A DNA stretch of 64,000 nt from Tamarix chinensis (lineage: Eukaryota; Streptophyta; Magnoliopsida; Caryophyllales; Tamaricaceae), in NCBI GenBank assembly GCA_030549775.1, contig CM060171.1, forward strand, positions 2,472,001 through 2,536,000, read 5' to 3'. The position numbers and the translations under genes were made by a program. Shown here piece by piece: positions 55,900 through 64,000 of the stretch (position 1 is its first letter; each line of letters begins with the position of its first letter). The notes under the pieces were generated by a model. The model worked only from the letters and a program-made list of their open reading frames with translations. It searched no databases and was not told where the DNA came from.

Positions 55900-58417
55900 T
55901 GTAACACCCCCAAATTTACTACTAAAAAATTTCATTTAATTTCAAAAACAAAATTATCGAAAATAAGAGATAACACCGGTAAATTCGGGGGCATTACCAC
56001 CACACTTAATACCAAAACGATTCACTCCTACTGTCCCGGCACTAAGTGCTAAGGCTAAAACAGATTAACCAACAAATACGAGTTGTTAGCATAACACATT
56101 CATGGGTAAAACCTAAGTAGTACACGATCAGAATGTGGAAGTTCAAAGTACAATTCAAGATACAGTTTTAAGGGTTTTCAAAAGTTGAAATGCCATACAC
56201 TTAAACAAATAAACTTAAATACATAAGAAATGTGAAGTGACAATAGACTCCGGCCTCGCCACTCTCAATCCCCAAGTTAAATCTGAACTCAGCTCTCGGT
56301 CCCGCCCAATGCCTCATAGGCGTCGTAGGCATCAAATATAGAGTCATCTACCTGCACTAGGTCAGTGGGGCCTTCTACTCGTGGGAATGAGAAGCACCCA
56401 TGAAACGGGTGGTCAGTACACTTCGTACTAAGCAAGGAAATCGAATAACTAAGGTCGAACAGACAAAGAACACATTACAAGCATGATCATATAGGCACAT
56501 AAGACAATACAAATAGTGAGGCTGATTATGTTCCAATTAGACTTATCCTTTAAATCTCTTATTACCATACTTAATTCCACATACTCTTTATTAATCCATG
56601 TAAGTGTGGGTGCCCCACTATTATAGCCGGTGGACCGGAGATATGTATAGGGCAGAACGGTCTTGGCCACTATTATTTGTCGGTGGCTCGGTCTCCAGGG
56701 TAAAACGCTCCTAGCCACTATTATTTGCCGGTGGACCGGTCTGGCCCCAACTCACATGGTGTTCCACTGTAAGTATTCAGTATCTTCCCATGTCTTATCG
56801 ATTTTATATTTGGTTTGCTGAGGACGGTAACCCCCACTATTATAGCCGGCGAACCGGAAATATATACAGGGCAAAACGCTCTTGGCCACTATTATTCACC
56901 GGTGGTTCGGTCTCTAGGGCACCCCGGCTCCTGGCCACTATTATTCGCCGGTGGACCAGTCTGGGCCCGGCTCAGCATCTTCCTCTTTAAGTGATTAGTA
57001 TTTTATGGTATCTTTTCAACGATTTTCCGCCCTAGACATGCATGGCTAACTTCAGCTATACTCATCCTCCCAAGAGGGCCCGTCTCATATCTTGAGACCG
57101 TTGCGCCTCCTAACTCGCCCGACATACTCCCCTTAATTAGCTTATTCACTCTGAAACCCGTCTCCTAAGTGTGTGGGTCTGGGCCCATCACCTTTTACCC
57201 CAAAGTCCACTCACTACCTTTCCTTAGGGTTTTCTCCAAAAAACCCAACTTGGCCTATGTGGCCCACTCCCTTTCTACCTCGTACATCCAGAACCGTCCT
57301 AGCACCCCTACACCTCACGACCCTTCGGTTCGACCCCCCGTTCCATGTCACCCTCATCTTCACTCATTATTTTTAATACTCCCCTTTCCTTCTTTCCCCT
57401 ATCAGCTAGAGTTCTCTCCCGTCTACTGTGCACCCTTATTTTGGTCCACGTACTATTTTTCACTCGAAGCCCCCAAACACCTAAACAACACCTCTCTTAC
57501 CTTCCACACATCCCAAGGCACCTTTCTATACGTAAGGTTTGCCCCCATGCGGACCGTAACCACCCCATGCAACCCTAGTTTCTCCCATCCCTTCTCTAAC
57601 CGACTTATTTCCCCCTTTTGTTATTTTCTTTTCACTCTTCTCTCTCATGTCCCCAAACTACGCCACCACACCAAATGCCCTAGCATGCATGTCCTAAGGC
57701 CGCAACATATCATAAATTGAAGCACATTCACATTAAACATACACAGATAATCACACAAACGTACCTGGATCCATGTTGCGCTTACATGTAAGGCATATAG
57801 GATAGTGACATTTAAAGCATAATACATAAGTACATCACATGAGCATATAAAACATCCACAACCAGTAGTTCACATATTACACAAGTGGCCTTAGTTAGAC
57901 CCTTACCTAGATCGGCGCCGGTCTTGGAGCACGCTCCTACACCTTCCGAAAGTTCTCACTCGATTCACCTATAAGAGGGAAGTACTACAAGTTAATCTCC
58001 CTCTATTCAAAATACCAAAACCCCTATCTTACCCTTATCATGGCCTACTACTAGGGCTAATATTGATAATTATAAATTTATAAATAAAGAGGTAGGATTA
58101 TTATTATTCCTAAGATAATTAATTAAAATTTTCCACTACTCGAAGTAGGCCTTATCATTTTTACTGTATTAGGGTAAGGTTTCCAATAGTGTTATTAAAA
58201 GTACTAATAAAAATACTAATAATAATGATATTAGTAATGATAGTAATAATGATAATAAGGTTAATGATACTAACACTAGTAGTAGTGCTAATAATAATGG
58301 TAACGATAGGAGTAGTAATAATAATTGTAATGGTAACGTTAGTGATAATATAAATTAGGATACGGATATTAAAATCATAATATTAAAAAAATAATGGCAA
58401 TAATAATACTAATGCTA

Positions 58418-58434
58418 ATAATAATAATAATAAT

Positions 58435-58474
<40 letters not shown>

Positions 58475-58486
58475 ATGATGATGATG
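58418..58486. repeat. (AAT)n/(AAC)n/(ATG)n compound microsatellite in LTR C
   Basis: Runs of ATA, then about 14 AAC units, then ATG. A second AAC run lies at about 58591-58621. Confidence 0.9.
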
Positions 58487-58589
58487 TTAATAATATTAAT
58501 GATAAAAGTAATAATAGTTCTAATAGTAGTAGGAATACTATGATAGTCATAATAATAGAGGTAATGACATGGTAATAATAATAATAGTC

Positions 58590-58622
<33 letters not shown>

Positions 58623-59427
58623 GTAATAATAATAATAATAGTGATAACGATAACAATGTTAATGGTAGTAATAATAATAATAATAGTAGTAGTGATAATA
58701 ATAATATAGATAATAATAGTAATACTAGAAATATTAACAATAATAATAACTTAATAGGGTCTTGTATTGCCTAACACCATTAATTAGAATTTCTTAAGGT
58801 AATGTTAGGGCCTATCAATAATAATAATGATATTATTATTAATAATGGTTGTACTGATCGTAATTATAGTAATAAATAGGTTAATAATGATTATAATAGA
58901 ATTAACATTAATAGTTAATAATAATAAATTTATTAACTACTTCTATTATTCTAGGTCTAGGGTTTTAGAGAGTTGGACCACCTGGTTGGGGGGTGGTAGC
59001 GGTGGTGGCAGCAGTGGTGGCGGAGGAGGAAGGAATTGGGAATGGTGGATATGGAGGCTAAAAGAGGAGAAATTAGGGGGAAGTGGAAGCGTAGGGTGGT
59101 AGAGAAGGAACTCTTGGTGGTTTTGGGGGGTGGTGATGGTGTTGCAAGTGTCGGCACAGCCGGCGGTGGCAGCGCGAAGGTGGCGCAGGGCTGGAAGGGG
59201 TCGATTTGGGGAGAGGTTTTTGCATGGGCAGGGCGGCATGTGCGGTGTGAGGCAGGAAAGTTAAGGGAGTTGGTTGTGTAGAGGGGGTGCAGGGAAGATG
59301 TTGGTGGCAGGGCAGGCGGCAATGGTGGCCAAAGGCGGAGGAAAGGGCAGCTGAAAGTGGGGCGGTGTGCGTTGGAGCTTTCTCTGGGTTCCATATTTGC
59401 GAACCCAATTAAGGTAGTGGTGAGGGT

Positions 59428-59435
59428 TATTTATA
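59428..59435 (-). promoter_or_regulatory. LTR C TATA box
   Basis: TATAAATA on the minus strand, followed by accctc. It sits in the same position as in LTRs A and B. Transcription from it would run antisense to NLR3. Confidence 0.6.
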
Positions 59436-60554
59436 GGCCAATTTGAGCAGAAAATGACAAGCTTCGAGGGGGAGGTTAGGGGTTAGGGTTAGGGTAGGTC
59501 ATCCGGCGTAGTTGGCCGGCGTATGGTCTGAAAATTTTCAGACCATGATTACCTGAAAAAAAGGAATTTTCGTGTGGGAGAAGGGATGTGCCATTTGGTC
59601 ACATCCATGGGAAGGTCAACGCGGAGAAGAGGGTGACACGACCGGAGCTGGAGTTGTCGTTTTAGGCTTTTCTTGCTCCGGCGGAGTTTTGTGTTGCAGG
59701 CGGTGACAAGCGACGGTGCGAGGAAGAAGAAGAAGAAGAGAAGAAGAAGAAAAGAAGAAGAAGAAGGGGTTGGACCGGCGGTCTAGGGGAAAAGGAAAAG
59801 GAAGGGGGAACCGGCCGGGCGGCGGTAGTTATTTCTCTCATTAATGAAATGCGACATTTTGGATGAGCTTTGGGCAAAACACGGCGTCCGCGTCGGTCTG
59901 GCAACGATTATTTTTTCCCCTTATCGCGACGCGGCGTTTCAGTGACTTTAGTGTCGAAATGCGGCGTTTTGTCTCACGGGCGGCTGGGCTCGCTGGGCCG
60001 CGAGCGAGATGAAGGAAGGAGGTGGCGTTGGGCCGGTTGAGGCCCAACTTCGGCGGGGAGAGTAGGAAAAAGGAAAAAGAAGGAAAAGAAAAAGGAACAA
60101 AAGGAAAAAGGAAGGCTTTATTTAGGGTTTTGGATTTTGCATAAATTATTTAGAATATTTTTGGGCTATTTAGAATATTAATATTTATAACATATTAAAT
60201 CATTTTTTTGCTTAGTTTAGGCCATTTTAGACAAATTTCCTTAACCTCTATATTAATTAGGAAAATACCCAAATTTTCTTTAAATTAAATTATTTATAAA
60301 GTTTGTATTAATTAAAGCTATTTTATCCTTCTTATTTTAAACAAAATAATTTACTTAATTAATTTCTAAAATAAAACCCTTAATTATCTCAAAATACCAA
60401 AAGTCCTCCTACTTAGAACACTTATAAATTCCTTCTTGATTTATCCTAATTAATTCCCCTTTTCTTTCTAATAAAAGTAGTGTATCTCAACTAAACTTTC
60501 TAATAATTCCCTATTCGGCCATGATTTCCTAATTTAGGGTTTTGGGGTATTTCA

Positions 60555-63343
60555 TCACACATGAATGGTTGGGCATCTATTGGACTCTATATAGCCCAAA
60601 ACATGGGAGGATGTATTAGACAATGGCGCATGGTTGCAAGAAGATATTCTTGTTGCTTTACTTTTGAGCTACAACTATCTGCTTACATATTTAAAGTGTG
60701 ATTTGCATACTACTCAATGTTTCCTGAGAGCTATATTTTTGAAAGGGATACCTTAGTCCAACTATGGATCACCGAAGTCTTTATATGCATGCAAAACCGA
60801 TCCTTGCCACAAGTCAATAATGACTACTTTGATGAATTGGTATCAAGATCATACTTCTAGTAATCAAACTCCAGCAAATCTCAGTTCATAATGCACTCTT
60901 TAATTCATGAATTAGCTTGCTATGTGTTTGGGGAATTTTTTTGCTCTTTAGCGGATGATAATTACCCACAATGTATAAGGTAAATGAATAGAGTTTTTCC
61001 ACATAAAACTTGGTACTTTTCATATTTGCAACAAGAGTATGACGACATTAGAAGATTTTATGAGGCCTTAAGCGAGTTCAACTCTTTGCGAACCTTTCAC
61101 CCCCAAAACATCTTTTGATTCTTCTAGATTATTTTTGAGTAATAATGTGTTGGATTATTTGGTGAAATGCTTCAAGGGTAGCATAAAGGTGTTATCTTCA
61201 TCTCGTTATAAAATCACCATAAGACATCTTTCAAATATCGGTAAGTTGAGGCACTTATAATTCCTAGACCTATCATATAATTCATTATATCACTTACCTG
61301 AATTAGTCTGTACTTTGTACAACCTACAGAATTTGTTAGTCTCCAATTGCCGTAATTTAACTCAGTTGCCTAAATCAATTGGGGACATGAAATAATTACT
61401 ATACCTCAACCTTTCATGCACCAACATCAGTGAATTGCTGGGTTCAATTGTTACCTTGAACAATTTACACATGTTGTTGTTGTCTCACTGTCCTATCAAC
61501 ATGCTTCCAACTAAACTTGGAAACCTTATTTAACTACATAATCTTGAACTAAGTGGCACTAAGCTACAACACATGTCGGTGCAAATCGGTAAGTTAAAAA
61601 GACTCCAAACATTGACCAAATTTATTATCGCAAAAAAGGGAGGAGCTAACATCGAAGTATTGAGCAACATGATAGGAATTATTCATATTTATATTATTGA
61701 TGTAGATGTTTCCACATTAGATGGTTTAGGATAAATTCTTCAAGATTTAGGTATTGATAGGTTGGTTCTTGAATGGAATGGTCAAACTGTCCAACCATTA
61801 GATGTGAAATCTCATATTCTCAACTAACTTTTTCCAAATTACCAATCCATATAAATTTGATTCATAAAGTGTTATAATTCTTATCTTCCAACTCATTTTC
61901 TAGGTAGCAAGTTTAATAAATTAGTTTCCCTTAGGATAGAGAAGTGCGTTATTTAGCACTCACTAGGAGAGTGTTTACTCTTTTTATGTCTCAAGCACCT
62001 CTGTCTTATAAATTTAGAGATTGAAAATCCAAACTAATGGTGGGAAATTTGAAATTAAGTATCCTAAATAACTAGAGAAATTGAGGATTAAGGGGTTATA
62101 TATTAATATATTGAGGCTATCTAAGTATAGATATGATGACACAATGCACAAGCTACGGGAGGTGTATCTTCATGATTGTCCTAAATTTATAGGTATAGAG
62201 TGGTTAGAAAAAATCAATTCCATGAATAAAATTAAGATAATTAAACTTAAAAGGCTTCATAGAGTTCCCTATTGGTCTCCCCTCAAGATATTAATTCTAC
62301 GGGAATGTGATAACTTGTTTCTCAGGCCACATCGATCTGACTTTTATAACTATTTACAATCACCACACATTGGAAACCATCTCCATGACATCAATTGGGT
62401 CATAAATCTCTATCCATTTATTGAATAATTGATCATCAGTGATTACGCACGAACACTCCTCCTTAGTCTACCTATGATGCTGACATCCTTGAATATTAGC
62501 TACTGTAAGAGTTTGGAGTTTGAGGGAGATGAGACATACCTGTGCCTTCAATGCCTTTCAATCATTAGTACTAGTTATGATCCTTGCATGACCTTTAATT
62601 TTGGTAGGTTTATAAACCTTGCTTATCTTGTGATCAAAGGATACCTTATACTAGGTTTAATTTCAACAAGTGGTGTACTTAAATTGCCATATCTTTCTGT
62701 CCTATCCGTTTTGGATTGTCCTGAATTAATAGAATTTCATGGTGGGAACCTCCCTCCACCTAGCCTAGCTACTTTGTCAATCGGAAAGTGCTAGAGACTC
62801 AGGTCACTTCCAGCAAATATGTGCACCAGTCTAACATCTATTCAGTCATTGTCTATTAATGATTATCCACAAATTGATTCTTTCTCAGCCAGTGGTTTTC
62901 CCCCTTGCTTACATACACTTTGTGTTAAGGAATGCCTATGGATCATGTCTCATATGGTAGAGTGGCCTTTTCAACAAATGCCTTGTCTAAGAAAATTGGA
63001 AATTGAAGGATGCAATAGTATAATTTCCTTTCCAGAAGAAGGTTGGCTGCCTACCAGTCTCACACATCTTAAGATCACCGCTTTTCAAAATCTATAATGC
63101 TTAGCTGGAATAAAGCTTTGTCACCTCACCTCCCTTCACGCATTGGAGATTTTTCTCTGTTGGAATATCTAAGCTATGCCACAGAAGATTCCTCTCCACC
63201 TCTGCTGTTTAGAGATTATTGTATGTCCAAACCTTGTAGAGTGTTGCCAAACAAATGAAGGTAGGGATTGGCCTATGATTTCTCATCTTCCTGACATCAA
63301 CATTGATGGCATGGACATATTATATATCTTCCCTCAAAATTAA
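60555..63343 (+). pseudogene. NLR3 CNL pseudogene, 3' part (ARC2 and LRR)
   Basis: Homology to NLR1 resumes with the atggttgggcatctattggg segment (MVGRLLG equivalent). It covers RNBS-D (MFPESYIFERDTLVQLWITE), MHS at about 60891 (MHSLIHELA) and the LRRs, with many stops, for example at 60858-60860. Longer open pieces are 62081-62428, 62429-62794 and 62819-63097. Only one copy of the 54-residue LRR unit is present (about 62741-62902). The family's final stop codon is mutated (GMDI then LYIF), so the frame continues to 63343. Confidence 0.92.
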
Positions 63344-64000
63344 AAAAAAATCTCTTAGGTATGCTTATTTGGTCTGTAACTCAACTAATTTACTCTATAT
63401 TTGTAAAAATGTTTGTTTTATTTTGAATAATGCCTTTTTTTGTTTACTTTAGGCCATTTTCTGTTGCAAGGTATTCCCTGCTGAAGTAATGATATCAAAT
63501 AGGCAAAGGCTGAGGTCACCCCTAGAAAATAATTCTTAAGGTGATGTTTTCTACTCAAAAGATCTATAGTTTTGCCTTCTTAGTTCTACTTTGATTAGAA
63601 CTCTTGTAATTGTAAACCTTCTAGACTATGTTCCCGGAAGGAAAGAAAAATTAATGTATCTATTTTATTTTTTTTCTTCCTAAATCAATAAATTCGGATA
63701 TTTTTTAGTTCAATTCTTGTTAAATAATAATATTTTCCTAATAAGATAATCTAGACTTCTATTGCCCTTTCCCTTGCTACTAAACCTTCCTCCCTATTAA
63801 GAAATTTGTGCGGTGAATTTTATTAGGGTTGTAGATGGGTTGTCAAGTAAATGATGTTGTTTATGTGGTTCTTTTCCATTCTCACTTCACATGTGTTGTG
63901 TTACCATAAGATGAAGCTTTCTTTTTTAGGGTGAGCATCTTGCTTAACAAGAAAACAAGAAAACCCAAGTCTTCTTGTAAGTAATATGATGACGTGCTTA
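63344..64000 (+). other. 3' flank of NLR3, homologous to the 3' flanks of NLR1 and NLR2
   Basis: The 3'-UTR splice-like sites (ctcttag|gtatgct, gttgcaag|gtattccctgctg) and the downstream blocks (gccctttcccttgctactaa, ctcccta.taagaaatttgtg) match about 31930-32760 and 44100-44910. No relic ORF is visible before the window ends, and the unit continues beyond it. Confidence 0.6.

Larger units (their letters stand above)
55900..60554 (-). mobile_element. Solo LTR C, 4.65 kb, antisense, inserted in NLR3
   Basis: On the plus strand it reads TGTAACACCCCC...GGGGTATTTCA, so on the minus strand it starts TGAAATACCCC and ends GGGGGTGTTACA, the same termini as LTR A and B. The same inner order appears reversed: AT-rich U3 (60554-60120), GC-rich block (60060-58950), TATA (59435-59428), microsatellites (58890-58200), the acgctcctacac/ttacctagatcgg block (57900-57960), the ccggtgga/ccactattat motif cluster (56980-56610) and the ctactcgtgggaatgag tail (56375). 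No internal domain is present. I cannot find a clean target-site duplication (agcta on the left, tcaca on the right). Confidence 0.88.

Noticed and set aside
55895..60560. A 5-bp target-site duplication for LTR C
   Set aside because: The bases outside the TG...CA termini (agcta on the left, tcaca on the right) do not match. I did not force a duplication by shifting the borders.
1..64000. CRISPR array, operon or phage-type system
   Set aside because: The repeats present are eukaryotic microsatellites, LTR motifs and LRR repeats. There is no regular spacer structure and no prokaryotic gene order.

Overview
The window looks like nuclear DNA of a flowering plant; I cannot name the species. It is AT-rich and full of trinucleotide and (AT)n microsatellites. 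It carries LTR retrotransposons with a tRNA-iMet primer-binding site, a hAT-type MITE, and a cluster of CC-NB-LRR (CNL) immune-receptor genes of the I2/RPP13-like type. I see no bacterial, organellar, rRNA or tRNA genes.

Layout. 1-6.5 kb is AT-rich intergenic DNA. It holds one copy of a non-coding module that recurs in the window and a truncated antisense Copia gag/protease fragment (about 5063-6530). 6534-19830 is a nested Ty3/gypsy-type structure with giant LTRs. The 5' LTR (6534-9962 plus 14853-15790) is interrupted by a solo LTR of the same family (9963-14852) flanked by a perfect CATAT target-site duplication. A 420-bp internal remnant follows with PBS and polypurine tract, then a 3'-truncated LTR (16211-19830). 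19.8-25.8 kb holds tandemly duplicated non-coding DNA, a 370-bp hAT MITE with a perfect 8-bp duplication, and a large AT-rich hairpin.

27.3-53.6 kb is a tandem segmental duplication of two units, about 12.2 and 14.2 kb. Each has one intact, intronless-CDS CNL gene (27661-31896, 1411 aa; 39827-44068, 1413 aa) followed by decayed NLR fragments and other relics. A third, diverged unit begins near 54 kb and runs off the window end. Its CNL (54898-63343) is a pseudogene with a 5' deletion, frameshifts and stops, split by a 4.65-kb antisense solo LTR (55900-60554) just after the GLPL motif.

The two intact genes encode paralogous intracellular immune receptors. Each has a coiled coil with an EDVID-like motif, an NB-ARC with intact P-loop, and a long LRR. 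Both carry Met-His-Ser in place of the MHD motif, Leu in place of the usual kinase-2 Trp, and a threefold 162-bp repeat in the C-terminal LRR. Features of most interest: the duplication junction lies only about 380 bp upstream of the second gene, so its distal promoter is new; a 403-nt near-identical tract suggests gene conversion; and a non-coding module upstream of every CNL also exists in orphan copies with no receptor gene nearby.
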